Source: an uncultured Bacillota bacterium
Lineage (GTDB): Bacteria; Bacillota; Clostridia; Lachnospirales; Lachnospiraceae
DNA: 61,623 bases
NCBI GenBank assembly: GCA_949291945.1
Contig: CASEXH010000025.1
Span: forward strand, 1 to 61,623
Direction: 5' to 3'
Below the pieces are notes generated by a model. It made no database searches. It saw nothing but the letters and a program-made list of their open reading frames with translations, and was not told the DNA's origin. Every line of letters begins with the position of its first letter. The stretch's first letter is position 1. Below, piece by piece: positions 1-8,256 of the stretch. Made by a program: the position numbers and the translations under genes.

Positions 1-113
1 AGCAAAGTCAGCAAATCTTATTTTACTCTGAGGTATCTTTTTTTCTCAACCACCTTTCGTGGAATTCCCTATATTTGTATTATACAGGAAGCTCCTGTAT
101 ATTCTTAATTTTT

Positions 114-1181
114 TTACTGCCAGATCCAGCACAGTCCATTATAGAAGTATTCCATTGCATATTCTCCGCTGTGAGTGCCACCTTCCTGCTCCAGGAAATA
201 AAGATTTCCTTGTCTTTCATTATTGGCATAGCGGAAGGTACCGTCATTTACATCCGCCATAGCCTCTATCTGATTTTTAAAAGATGAATAGGCAAAATCT
301 TCCGTACCGGAAGCCGCAAAAATAAAGAAGTCGTTCCACTCATGTCCGGAATCCTGAACAAGAGAGGCCATATATTCCCCATCTGAGGTCAGGCTTCCGC
401 TGGACGGCATAAAGTAACGGAAATAATCCAGACAATACTGAAAGGTCCTCCAGGTGGCCACAGACCCCATAGAGAAGCCGCAGAATGCCCGATGATCTCT
501 GGAATTGCGTATCCCATCTAAGGTAGTATCCTCGGCATAAGTACTGTAAGTTCCTTCCACTGCCGGTATCAGATCATGAATCAGTTCATTGTGATAATTT
601 TCTGTCAGCCGGAGAGCCAGGGAATAATCAGAACTATCTGACTCATTTTCGTTATTATAAGTGGGACATACCACGATCATGGGCTGGATCTTTCCCTCGG
701 CAATGCCGTTGTCCAGGACATTTTTAAATTCGTTTGGCTGTTCCGGAGTGCCCAGGTAGGTGGTCTCATTGCTCCATCCTCCATGCATTAAGTAAAACAC
801 ATTATATTTGGCATCTTCCGAATACCCATAAGGCAAATAAACAATCGCTCTCTTATGAAGCACCTGCTCCTGTTTTTCATAAGTCATAGATTCATAAGTA
901 TCATATTCTAGTTCTACAAGAGTTCCCTGCTGGTCTGCTTCTGAAAAGTACTCCTGGGGAATCTCCGCCAGCTTGTCCGGCAAAACTGCCTTTGTGATAC
1001 TTTCCCCTTCTGTCATTGTTGTCACCTCATTTGTCTGTTCTGAGGATCCTTCCTTATTAGCTGCTGCCTCCTCACTGGTCTTTCCAGTATTTTCTCCCGT
1101 TTCTTTCCTTTCTGTCTGCCCGCAGTCGGCCGCTAAAACCATCAGGGCCAAAAAGCCTGCCAACAGTCTGTATTTTTTCAC
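114..1181 (-). CDS. Secreted esterase lipoprotein (feruloyl/acetyl-xylan esterase-like)
   Basis: This is a 355-aa alpha/beta-hydrolase of the esterase D / xylanase Z-esterase type, probably removing ester groups from plant polysaccharides outside the cell. Visible landmarks are an N-terminal hydrophobic signal with Cys20 as the likely lipidation site, a Ser/Thr/Glu-rich linker (about 21-60), an oxyanion-type HGG at 133-135, the nucleophile elbow GFSMG (Ser237), a GTED acidic site (Asp295) and a THS His337. The lipobox is unusual because Asp precedes the Cys. The start is GTG, chosen for an AGGAGGTGA ribosome site just upstream. It stands alone, divergent from the acetyltransferase. The substrate is inferred from the family only. 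Confidence 0.82.
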   Translation of the reverse strand: MKKYRLLAGFLALMVLAADCGQTERKETGENTGKTSEEAAANKEGSSEQTNEVTTMTEGESITKAVLPDKLAEIPQEYFSEADQQGTLVELEYDTYESMTYEKQEQVLHKRAIVYLPYGYSEDAKYNVFYLMHGGWSNETTYLGTPEQPNEFKNVLDNGIAEGKIQPMIVVCPTYNNENESDSSDYSLALRLTENYHNELIHDLIPAVEGTYSTYAEDTTLDGIRNSRDHRAFCGFSMGSVATWRTFQYCLDYFRYFMPSSGSLTSDGEYMASLVQDSGHEWNDFFIFAASGTEDFAYSSFKNQIEAMADVNDGTFRYANNERQGNLYFLEQEGGTHSGEYAMEYFYNGLCWIWQ

Positions 1182-1478
1182 AGCTTCACCTCCTGCTATC
1201 GGTTATATTTATTATAATCTAAAGAATATAGCAGAAGAAGCTATGTTTTAGTTGTGGAATATAAACCTGAGGGTTTCTACTGGTAGGAGCTGTGGCATTA
1301 AACATATATCAGGAATATTCTCGATTTCACTACATGGGATAACCCCTCCTGGGATTCATTGACTTCTCTGTCTGCTGCTATTATAATCTTAAGGTAAATA
1401 TGGCATAACAAGCCGCAGGAAGTTTTATTTTCCTGCTTTCCATAAAAGATTAAGAACAACAGAGGGAGAAAACCGATT

Positions 1479-2090
1479 ATGACTAACGAGATAACGATAC
1501 GGACAGTCCGGGAAGAAGATGCAGACAAACTGCTGGAAATCTACCGGCCTTACGTAGAAAAAACCGCCATTTCCTTTGAATATGATGTGCCGAGCCTTGA
1601 AGAATTCAGATCCAGGATCAAAAATATTCAAAAAAAGCACCCCTATCTCGTAGCAGAAATAGAAGGAGAAATCGCCGGTTATGCCTATACCAATGATTTT
1701 GTAGGGCGGGCTGCCTATGACCATTCCTCAGAGCTGACCATCTATCTGAAAGAAAATATGCGAAAAATGGGGATAGGAAAGAAACTTTACCACGCTCTGG
1801 AAGAAATCTCCAGGGCACAGAACATCACAAATCTCTACGCCTGTATCGGCTATCCGGAAAAAGAAGACGAATATCTGACCAGAAACAGCGCCGAATTTCA
1901 TCAGCACCTAGGCTATCAAATCGTAGGGAAATTTTATAACTGCGGCTGCAAGTTCGGCCGCTGGTATCACATGGTCTGGGCGGAAAAAATCATTGGCACC
2001 CACGGACCGGTTCCGGCTCCTGTTATTCCCTTTCCGGAACTGGATATAGAAATACTACATAAGATGGGAATAGGGACTTCAAAAAAATAG
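1479..2090 (+). CDS. GNAT N-acetyltransferase, phosphinothricin acetyltransferase-like
   Basis: A 203-aa cytoplasmic acetyl-CoA-dependent N-acetyltransferase of the Pat/Bar-like GNAT group. The N-terminal IRTVREEDA segment, the central beta strands and the acetyl-CoA pyrophosphate loop (RKMGIGKKLY, about 88-97) are visible. The C-terminal FHQHLGYQIVGKF and W-Y-H-M-VW segments are typical of the phosphinothricin acetyltransferase branch. The length fits, with a short extra C-terminal tail. A purine-rich AGGGAG lies about 15 nt before the ATG. It is monocistronic and its terminator stem begins within the stop codon. The natural substrate is unknown; small amines or amino-acid analogues are usual for the family. 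Confidence 0.85.
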   Translation: MTNEITIRTVREEDADKLLEIYRPYVEKTAISFEYDVPSLEEFRSRIKNIQKKHPYLVAEIEGEIAGYAYTNDFVGRAAYDHSSELTIYLKENMRKMGIGKKLYHALEEISRAQNITNLYACIGYPEKEDEYLTRNSAEFHQHLGYQIVGKFYNCGCKFGRWYHMVWAEKIIGTHGPVPAPVIPFPELDIEILHKMGIGTSKK

Positions 2091-2125
2091 CTGTTCTCGT
2101 TAAAGTTAAGGAACAGCTGTTTTTA
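2089..2125 (+). terminator. Rho-independent terminator of the acetyltransferase
   Basis: AGCTGTTC (2089-2096) pairs with GAACAGCT (2111-2118) and is followed by GTTTTTA. The left arm overlaps the stop codon of the acetyltransferase. Confidence 0.85.
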
Positions 2126-2319
2126 TAGCAGTTGATCAGCTTCGCCGGGGTGGGTGAATATGCTCACCTTTGGGCTGACTTGTTAAATATTCTTAAAAAG
2201 TTTTAGTCATTTACAAAATTACATTTCTCTAGTATAGTTATAGATACAATAATTTAAATCATTTTGTTATCCAATACTCTTCTATAAAATTTTTCACTTC
2301 TAAAAACGGGTAAAATTTC

Positions 2320-2347
2320 TTGCCCAGACACCAGAAAATCGTAGTAT
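2320..2347 (+). promoter_or_regulatory. Candidate promoter of the small toxin mRNA
   Basis: TTGCCC (2320-2325), a 16-nt spacer and TAGTAT (2342-2347) lie about 85 nt before the toxin start. The match is moderate. The long leader it would give fits type I toxin mRNAs, whose 5' ends fold to block translation. Confidence 0.45.
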
Positions 2348-2432
2348 CATAACAAATATGATGTGCTTACCCAGGGGGCCGTTGGGGCGTTATGTCAGCC
2401 GCCGGACGCTATGCGAAAGGGGGCTGGTGCTG

Positions 2433-2540
2433 ATGGTTACATACTCTGAATTATTTCAGTTTGTAATTATGCTTTGCGCTGTGATTACTCTTGTTATTCA
2501 TTTCACGCACAAAAATAGCGCCCTCGCTCTGGTAAAGTAA
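2433..2540 (+). CDS. Small hydrophobic toxin-like protein (holin-like type I toxin family)
   Basis: A 35-aa peptide beginning MVTYSEL, with one membrane-spanning stretch (about residues 7-24) and a basic, polar tail. Its size, MxTYxxL start and topology match the 'putative holin-like toxin' peptides of Firmicutes, which belong to type I toxin-antitoxin systems. A GAAAGGGGGC ribosome site precedes it; an in-frame GTG at 2427 is an alternative start, and the frame stays open up to 2358. The stop codon lies inside the loop of a strong bidirectional terminator. A minus-strand promoter just downstream would drive an RNA antisense to the 3' end, giving the classic convergent toxin/antitoxin layout. 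Toxicity is inferred, not seen. Confidence 0.65.
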   Translation: MVTYSELFQFVIMLCAVITLVIHFTHKNSALALVK

Positions 2541-2553
2541 GGCGCTATTTTTT
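2511..2553. terminator. Bidirectional terminator shared by toxin and antisense RNA
   Basis: AAAAATAGCGCC (2511-2522) and GGCGCTATTTTTT (2541-2553) form a 12-bp stem with an A-run on one side and a T-run on the other, so it can stop transcription from both directions. The loop holds the last codons and the stop of the small toxin. Confidence 0.88.
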
Positions 2554-2607
2554 GTAAAACCTTATTTGCCGGCGGTCAGGTGTACGCTGACCAACGACCC
2601 TCTTGTT
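2511..2607 (-). ncRNA. Candidate antisense antitoxin RNA
   Basis: A minus-strand transcript of about 95 nt is predicted between the strong promoter at 2614-2642 and the shared terminator. It overlaps the 3' end of the toxin gene and so would pair with the toxin mRNA. Its first 45 nt, read on the minus strand, resemble the toxin 5' leader (shared CGTTGG...GCGT...GCCGG blocks), so the two loci have an inverted similarity. The transcript boundaries are inferred from promoter and terminator only. Confidence 0.55.
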
Positions 2608-2613
2608 AAGTAT

Positions 2614-2642
2614 ATTATATGTCAAACAAAAAACTTTTTCAA
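2614..2642 (-). promoter_or_regulatory. Promoter of the antisense RNA
   Basis: On the minus strand TTGAAA (2642-2637), exactly 17 nt of spacer and a perfect TATAAT (2619-2614). No start codon with a ribosome site follows before the shared terminator, so it most likely drives a noncoding RNA. Confidence 0.7.
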
Positions 2643-2684
2643 CCAGAATCTTTTCAGTTTTTGATATCAATTAAATCTGAAACA

Positions 2685-2771
2685 TCAATATACATGAAAC
2701 TTTTCTGCAAAAGCTTCTTGTGTCAGTCCTTGTTCTTTTCTGATCTTTGCAATCCTCTGACCTAACTGCAT
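2685..2771 (-). pseudogene. Truncated XRE-family regulator remnant
   Basis: A strong AGGAGG site precedes an ATG at 2771. The frame reads MQLGQRIAKIRKEQGLTQ and on to EAFAEKFHVY, then stops after 28 codons. This is the first two helices of an HTH_3/XRE DNA-binding domain. The recognition helix (normally SRQAVSKWE-like) and everything after it are missing. The following bases can be read as a short SDLIDI-like scrap in another frame, suggesting an internal deletion. It lies beside the toxin locus, so it may be what is left of a neighbouring regulator. Confidence 0.7.
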
Positions 2772-2935
2772 CTTTTCTTCCTCCTTACGCTTTCATTGTA
2801 ACTGTATATGCCGAAACAGCAAGCAATTCCTCTTTTACATTCCTCATTTTTTGCCGCAAATATCCTTTGCATTCCCCATATTTAAGTGCTCCCTCCAATT
2901 TTTTCCTGTATAACCACCCCCAAAGCATTAAAAGA

Positions 2936-3240
2936 ACGGTTATTTTTTCACTTTCTCTTCTATAACCGTTCCAGAAGCTCCGTAAGGACGGTTATTTTTC
3001 CGTTTTTCCCTTTGTAACCGTACCAGAAGCTCCATAAGGACGGTTATTTTCCCACTTTCCCTTTTGTAACCGTTCCAAAAGCTTCATAAGGACGGCTATT
3101 TTCCCACTTTCCCTTTTATAACCGTCCCTGAAGCTCCATAAGGACGGTTATTTTCCCACTTTTCTTTTTGTAACCGTCCCTGAAGTCCCATAAATACGGT
3201 TCCAATCCCACTTGCTCTTTTATAACCGTTCCAGGGACTC
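2936..3240. repeat. Six tandem 52-bp repeats with internal dyads
   Basis: The motif ACGGTT recurs at 2936, 2988, 3040, 3092, 3144 and 3196, an exact 52-bp period. Each unit holds an inverted pair (ACGGTTA...TAACCGT), and unit junctions form a second hairpin (AACCGTCC...GGACGGTT), so the array can fold in two registers. The plus strand is pyrimidine-rich between the arms. The period is not a multiple of three and no convincing reading frame runs through it. It fills the gap between the XRE remnant and the 3' end of leuS. The outer units are the most diverged. Confidence 0.92.
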
Positions 3241-3347
3241 AAAAAGTTGGAGCCATATACCACTCATATATCACTTTTATATAACAGAACGGCGCAGATA
3301 ATGTCTCCACTATCTGCGCCGTCTCTTATCATGTTTTGAGATATAGA

Positions 3348-5762
3348 TTATTTCATTACAATATTAATGATCTTCTTAGGAACATAGATTTCTTTCACCA
3401 CATTTCCTGTCAGCTTATCGGCAATCGCTTCTTTTCCTGCGGCAATAGCCTCTTCTTTAGAAGCCTCTGCACTGATGCTGATAACAGCTCTAGTCTTTCC
3501 GTTGATCTGCACAGGGATCTCGATCTCATCGTCTTTCATTGCTTCTTCATCAGCTTCCGGCCACTGTGTATGGAATACAGAATCCTCATGGCCATATTCC
3601 TGCCACAGTTCTTCTGCCACATGAGGAGCAAATGGAGCCAGGAGCTGGATAAAGGTTTCCATCGTCTCTTTATCGATTCCTCCAGTCTTCTTTGCCATAT
3701 CAATAAGTTTATTGTTGTACTCCATGAAACCGGAGATAACTGTGTTCAGGCTGAAGCTTTCCAGACGCTGGGTAACATCGTAAACCAATTTGTGGCGGAT
3801 CTTCACCATTTCTTTTGTCTCAGCTACATCAGCGTCTTTGCTGTCCATAGCCAGCTTCCAGAAACGGTTCAGGAAACGGTAAACCCCGTCGATTCCTCTG
3901 TCATCCCATTCTGCATCCAGTTCCGGCGGACCTACGAAAAGTTCGTAGAGTCTCAGGGAGTCACAGCCGTAGTCTCTTACCAGGTCGTCAGGAGATACTA
4001 CGTTGCCTTTGGACTTACTCATCTTAATGCCGTTCTTACCGGTGATCATACCCTGGTTAAACAGCTTCTGGAATGGCTCGTCAAAATCGATCACGCCGAT
4101 ATCATAGAGGAACTTGGTATAGAAACGGGAGTACAGCAGATGAAGTACTGCATGTTCTACACCGCCGATATACATATCTACCGGAAGATATTTGTCTGCC
4201 TTTTCTCTGGATACCAGTTCCTTATCGTTTTTGTTATCCACATAGCGGAGGAAATACCAGGAAGAACCTGCCCACTGAGGCATGGTATTGGTCTCTCTCT
4301 TAGCCGGAGAACCGCAGCATGGGCAGATGGTATTTACCCACTCGTCAATAGCCGCCAGAGGAGATTCTCCTGTACCGGTAGGCTCATAGGACTCTACTTC
4401 TGGAAGAGTCAGAGGAAGCTGATCTTCCGGAACAGGCACATTTCCGCATTTTGGACAGTGAATGATGGGGATTGGCTCGCCCCAGTAACGCTGACGGGAG
4501 AATACCCAGTCACGGAGCTTGTAATTTACTGTCTTTCTTCCGATTCCCATCTTCTCGATCATTTCAGGAGCTTCTTTTTTCAGAACTGCAGATTCCATGC
4601 CGTTCCAGTCTCCGGAATTAATCATAGTACCGGAAGCCTCAGTATAAGCTTCTGTCATATTTTCGATTTCTTTTCCATCTTTGGCAATTACCTGAATGAT
4701 CGGAATGTTGAATTTTGTAGCAAATTCAAAGTCACGGTCGTCATGGGCAGGTACACACATGATTGCGCCTGTACCATAGTCTGCCAGTACATAATCAGAA
4801 AGCCAGATTGGCACTTTCTTTCCATTAAGCGGATTGATGGCGTAGGTTCCTGTGAATACACCGGTCTTCTCTTTATCCTGAAGACGGTCTACGTTAGACT
4901 TCATAGAAGCGTCATAGATATATTTTTCTACAGCTTCTCTTGTCTCATCTGTAGCCAGACTTTTTGCCAGAGCATGTTCAGGAGCCAATACCATAAAGGT
5001 TGCTCCATGAAGGGTATCCGGTCTTGTGGTATAGACAGTGATCTTCTCGTCTCTTCCTTCTACAGGGAAGTCTACCTCTGCACCGTAAGATTTTCCGATC
5101 CAGTCTGTCTGCATCTTTTTAACCTTTTCCGGCCAGTCCAGTTTGTCCAGATCATTTAAGAGACGGTCTGCGTATTTGGTAATACGAAGCATCCACTGAC
5201 GAAGGTTTTTCTTGGTCACTTCCGCACCGCAGCGCTCACATTTTCCGTTTACTACCTCTTCGTTTGCCAGACCAGTCTTACAGGAAGGACACCAGTTAAT
5301 GGGGAATTCCTTCTCATAAGCCAGACCTTCTTTAAACATTTTTACAAAAATCCACTGGGTCCATTTGTAGAAATTAGGATCTGTCGTATTTACCTCTCTG
5401 TCCCAGTCATAGATTGCAGCGATATCCTGGATCTGTTTCTTAATATTCTTGATATTCTCAGCAGTGGATTTTGCAGGATGTACGCCCATCTTAATGGCAT
5501 AGTTTTCTGCAGGAAGACCAAAGGCATCCCAGCCCATGGGATGGATCAGATAATATCCATGCATTAATTTGTAACGGCTCCAGACGTCGGAGATTACATA
5601 GCCTCTCCAGTGTCCTACATGAAGTCCGTTTCCTGATGGATATGGAAACATATCCAGGCAATAATATTTCGGCTTTTTGCCGTCATCTACGTTCACTGGT
5701 TTTTCATCCCAGATCTTACGCCATTTTGCTTCAATGGCCTTATGATTATATGGTACTGCCAT
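3348..5762 (-). CDS. leuS: Leucyl-tRNA synthetase
   Basis: This 804-aa class I synthetase charges tRNA-Leu with leucine in the cytoplasm. Visible features are the HIGH-type signature (PYPSGNGLHVGH) near the N-terminus, zinc-ribbon cysteines (CPSCKTG...CERCG and CPKCG...CPCCG), the editing-domain segment around TYAINPLNG, the GIKMSKSKGN loop and a C-terminal anticodon-binding region ending in a VVKEIYVPKKI segment. The start at 5762 (MAVPYNHK) is chosen for the AAGGAGG just upstream. The frame stays open to 5870, but that part is the T-box region. The length is normal. A T-box leader controls the gene. Confidence 0.97.
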   Translation of the reverse strand: MAVPYNHKAIEAKWRKIWDEKPVNVDDGKKPKYYCLDMFPYPSGNGLHVGHWRGYVISDVWSRYKLMHGYYLIHPMGWDAFGLPAENYAIKMGVHPAKSTAENIKNIKKQIQDIAAIYDWDREVNTTDPNFYKWTQWIFVKMFKEGLAYEKEFPINWCPSCKTGLANEEVVNGKCERCGAEVTKKNLRQWMLRITKYADRLLNDLDKLDWPEKVKKMQTDWIGKSYGAEVDFPVEGRDEKITVYTTRPDTLHGATFMVLAPEHALAKSLATDETREAVEKYIYDASMKSNVDRLQDKEKTGVFTGTYAINPLNGKKVPIWLSDYVLADYGTGAIMCVPAHDDRDFEFATKFNIPIIQVIAKDGKEIENMTEAYTEASGTMINSGDWNGMESAVLKKEAPEMIEKMGIGRKTVNYKLRDWVFSRQRYWGEPIPIIHCPKCGNVPVPEDQLPLTLPEVESYEPTGTGESPLAAIDEWVNTICPCCGSPAKRETNTMPQWAGSSWYFLRYVDNKNDKELVSREKADKYLPVDMYIGGVEHAVLHLLYSRFYTKFLYDIGVIDFDEPFQKLFNQGMITGKNGIKMSKSKGNVVSPDDLVRDYGCDSLRLYELFVGPPELDAEWDDRGIDGVYRFLNRFWKLAMDSKDADVAETKEMVKIRHKLVYDVTQRLESFSLNTVISGFMEYNNKLIDMAKKTGGIDKETMETFIQLLAPFAPHVAEELWQEYGHEDSVFHTQWPEADEEAMKDDEIEIPVQINGKTRAVISISAEASKEEAIAAGKEAIADKLTGNVVKEIYVPKKIINIVMK

Positions 5763-5814
5763 CTTTCTTTTCCTCCTTATTCTTTCTGCCGGTTTCTGAT
5801 AGTACCGGCAATAC

Positions 5815-6062
5815 AAAAAGCCCTCTCTTCTCCAGCTAGAGACGAAAGGGCTTAAATTCCGTGGTACCACTCTAATTCACAGATTTAAATTATTCTGTGC
5901 ACTCATTTTTTCTGTAACGGGAAATCCCGCCCGCATCTACTGATCCGTCAATGGGGAAAGTTCGATTTGGGAACTCCGAGGCCAGTTGGGAAGCTTACGT
6001 GACTGCCTTGCACCAGACGGCAGCTCTCTTGACACGCAGGGTTTCTTAATAATCCTCTTCAC
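5815..6062 (-). promoter_or_regulatory. T-box leader of leuS
   Basis: The conserved T-box AGAGTGGTACCACGG lies at 5873-5859 on the minus strand. A terminator follows (AAGCCCT...AGGGCTTTTTG, about 5854-5815). A folded stem I region lies upstream with a possible CTC leucine specifier at 5980-5978. Uncharged tRNA-Leu would stabilise the antiterminator and let leuS be transcribed. The specifier assignment is tentative; the T-box itself is clear. Confidence 0.93.
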
Positions 6063-6088
6063 AGTTTTTGATTATAAAACTATTACAC

Positions 6089-6117
6089 ATTTTACTCAGG
6101 GATTTTCTATTTGTCAA
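6089..6117 (-). promoter_or_regulatory. leuS promoter
   Basis: Minus-strand TTGACA (6117-6112), 17-nt spacer, TAAAAT (6094-6089), placed just before the T-box leader and just beyond the stop codon of the TIR gene. Confidence 0.8.
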
Positions 6118-6125
6118 CCCCAAAA

Positions 6126-7943
6126 TTACTGCACCTTGTTTGTGTTGGAATAAAGTTTATGCCGAAGTGCTTCCATCTCTCTCTCCAGATGGTCTATGGA
6201 AGCACAGGTGGCATCATTTTCTTTCTTTCTCGGTTCAATTTTTCCAATCTCCTGGTTGATCTGCTGTAATTCGGCGTTGATCTTATTGTATTTCCCAGAC
6301 AGATTTTTTTGGACCATACGATCTTTTGCGTCCATTGTTCCGCCCAAAACAAATCCGATTACCCATAGTATACCGCCGACAAAAGCTCCTATTAGCCCAG
6401 AGCCTACAATACCAGATATCAGAATCCAAGCATCCAGATGTGTGATATTCGAGAGCAAGAGACCAATAAACATAAGTGCCGCAACACCAATTCCAATTAT
6501 AATCCCTGCTTTCGTTAATTTATCGGCTATAGTCGGCTTTGAATAATTGTTCATATCTCTTTGAAGATTTTGAAGCATTTCCTGTCTTTCTTTCTGTTCT
6601 CTATATAGTCCGGAAAGTTTCCCTTCTTCTGCTTTATAACTCTGCTCATAGGACTCTCTTTTTTTCTTTAATTGCTGCAGTTGCTGCTCATACTGCTGGA
6701 ATAAGGCTTCATCTTCCTGTCTTTTTCTTGCGGATTCTTTCTCATTTTTCAAATTGAGATATTGATTCCAGATTCGTTGAATTTCTTCTTTTTCAGGACC
6801 TTTGGCAACCTTTAACGCATTCTCTGCGTTACCTTTTACTGCTGCAAAAATTTCCCGGGTGTAGGTCTGAAACTGATTTGTTCTCACAGAGGCAAATCCC
6901 CACCATCCCCGGTAATCATCTGGGTAGCTGTCAGTCAATTCCATGTATATCTGCTCTGCTTTTTCTTTTTGTCCCAAGTCGTAAAAAGTTCTGGCATTTT
7001 TACATAAACGGTCAATCTGGGATTCCGGTCCTGATTTCGATTCTGTCTTGGGCTCAAGATTTACAATTTTTTTAATTCCTGAAACAACATCTTGCAAAAA
7101 GCCGATTTTATTCATATCTAATGCCTGGAATGCTGCTAATTCCCTGGGCAATTCATATGGAGAACAATTTTTATAACATGGAATGATCACTTTTCCGTGA
7201 TCATTTTCTCTTAATTCCAGGAAACGGCTCCATTCATTCTTTACCCACACACTGTTATAATTCTGAGGATTGCACCCTACAACCAGCATAACTTTTGCAG
7301 TGCGCAGTGCAGAAAAAATGACAGGTTCATACTCTTCGCCTGGTTTTAGAGTCAGTCTGGCAAAAAAAGTTTTTATTCCAAGCTTATCAAATTCATAGTA
7401 TAATTCTTGCCCGATAACACTTTCTTCTGTTCTGTTCCCATAATCGTCTGACTCTTTATAGCAGATAAAAACATCAAATGCTTCTTCTGCATTTGCACGG
7501 ATCAAAATTTTATTCTGGATCTCTGCAATCTTTTGTCCCTGCTCCTGATAATAGGAGCGGCAGTTTAAGTCTGCATATTCAATTGCTTTGATATAATCCG
7601 GATCTGTAAGAATACTTTTTTCTTTTGTTCTGTGAAATGTAGGAATTCTCTTATGGCTTTTAGGATCCTCCACAAATTCAATTCCGTACTTGCTCATTGC
7701 AAGTCCGAAATAAGCCTCTGCCTCTTCACTGTCTTCTTTCAGAATATCCTTATAAGTTTCAATAGACCTGTCAAACTCATTATTCTGCCTGTAAAAAGTG
7801 GCAAGGTTATAGAGGTTTCCTATTTTTTCCATGTTTTGCGGTATAACAACCGGCGAACCGCAATACTCGCATTCCCCCATTTTCATATCCGAATTTAATT
7901 TTACTTCTCCGCCGCAGATCGGGCATTTCATTGCGACTAACAT
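6126..7943 (-). CDS. Zinc-ribbon / TPR / TIR-domain membrane protein
   Basis: A 605-aa multidomain protein. In order it has a CPICGG...CEYCGS zinc ribbon (7-29), TPR-like helices (about 40-150), a TIR domain (about 156-290) beginning DVFICYKESD, a second TPR-like segment (about 310-385), a Gln/Glu-rich coiled coil (about 385-465), two membrane segments (about 478-500 and 507-535) and a final coiled coil. The SVWVKNEW motif places Glu237 where TIR NADases carry their catalytic Glu, so NAD cleavage is plausible. Related zinc-ribbon TIR proteins are common in gut Firmicutes. The start at 7943 is chosen for GGAGGAGG; an upstream in-frame ATG at 7976 overlaps the stop of the acidic gene (ATGA), so coupling is possible. 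It is last in the operon with 7973-8236 and 8257-10236. Confidence 0.85.
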   Translation of the reverse strand: MLVAMKCPICGGEVKLNSDMKMGECEYCGSPVVIPQNMEKIGNLYNLATFYRQNNEFDRSIETYKDILKEDSEEAEAYFGLAMSKYGIEFVEDPKSHKRIPTFHRTKEKSILTDPDYIKAIEYADLNCRSYYQEQGQKIAEIQNKILIRANAEEAFDVFICYKESDDYGNRTEESVIGQELYYEFDKLGIKTFFARLTLKPGEEYEPVIFSALRTAKVMLVVGCNPQNYNSVWVKNEWSRFLELRENDHGKVIIPCYKNCSPYELPRELAAFQALDMNKIGFLQDVVSGIKKIVNLEPKTESKSGPESQIDRLCKNARTFYDLGQKEKAEQIYMELTDSYPDDYRGWWGFASVRTNQFQTYTREIFAAVKGNAENALKVAKGPEKEEIQRIWNQYLNLKNEKESARKRQEDEALFQQYEQQLQQLKKKRESYEQSYKAEEGKLSGLYREQKERQEMLQNLQRDMNNYSKPTIADKLTKAGIIIGIGVAALMFIGLLLSNITHLDAWILISGIVGSGLIGAFVGGILWVIGFVLGGTMDAKDRMVQKNLSGKYNKINAELQQINQEIGKIEPRKKENDATCASIDHLEREMEALRHKLYSNTNKVQ

Positions 7944-7972
7944 AACTCTTTCTCCTCCTCCATATTCGTTCC

Positions 7973-8236
7973 TCATCTGGGATAGGTCTTTACATAAACC
8001 TTCTGGTCGTCATCATCAGAATTTTCTTCCCATTCTTTCAGCATTTGTTCCAGCTCCCAATTCTCCTGTCCTTCGTCCAGTTCTTCTAAATCTGTCCTTC
8101 CATCCTGGATTCCGTCAAGCATAACATCCAGTTCGCTTTCCTCATATCCCTCATCTGACACATCATCAAAAGTATCTGATACATCGCTTTCCTCTACATC
8201 CATGCTTCCTGCATCATAATCCATATCAAAATCCAT
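7973..8236 (-). CDS. Very acidic 87-aa protein between ATPase and TIR genes
   Basis: The protein is dominated by Asp and Glu, with acidic blocks such as FDMDYDAG, EESDVSDTFDD and NSDDDDQ, and has only a few basic residues near its C-terminus. No known domain was recognised. GAGGAAAGGGG lies just before the ATG. The gene starts 20 nt after the ATPase gene and touches the possible upstream start of the TIR gene, so it is very likely a real, co-translated operon member. An adaptor, a nucleic-acid mimic or a regulator of its neighbours are all possible; nothing in the sequence decides between them. Confidence 0.7.
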   Translation of the reverse strand: MDFDMDYDAGSMDVEESDVSDTFDDVSDEGYEESELDVMLDGIQDGRTDLEELDEGQENWELEQMLKEWEENSDDDDQKVYVKTYPR

Positions 8237-8256
8237 TCTGTTTCCCCTTTCCTCTA

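Noticed and set aside
2511..2553. Protein-coding extension of the toxin past 2540
   Set aside because: The stop is followed by a complete terminator, and the longer frame to 2358 has no second ribosome site.
2900..3250. CRISPR-like array in the 52-bp repeats
   Set aside because: The units abut directly with no unique spacers, and no cas gene is near; it is a plain tandem repeat.
3336..5159. 607-aa plus-strand frame opposite leuS
   Set aside because: It is antisense to the well-supported synthetase, has no ribosome site and no family similarity, and its composition mirrors the coding strand.
5763..5870. N-terminal extension of leuS to 5870
   Set aside because: The bases encode the T-box and terminator, and the ribosome site fits ATG 5762.
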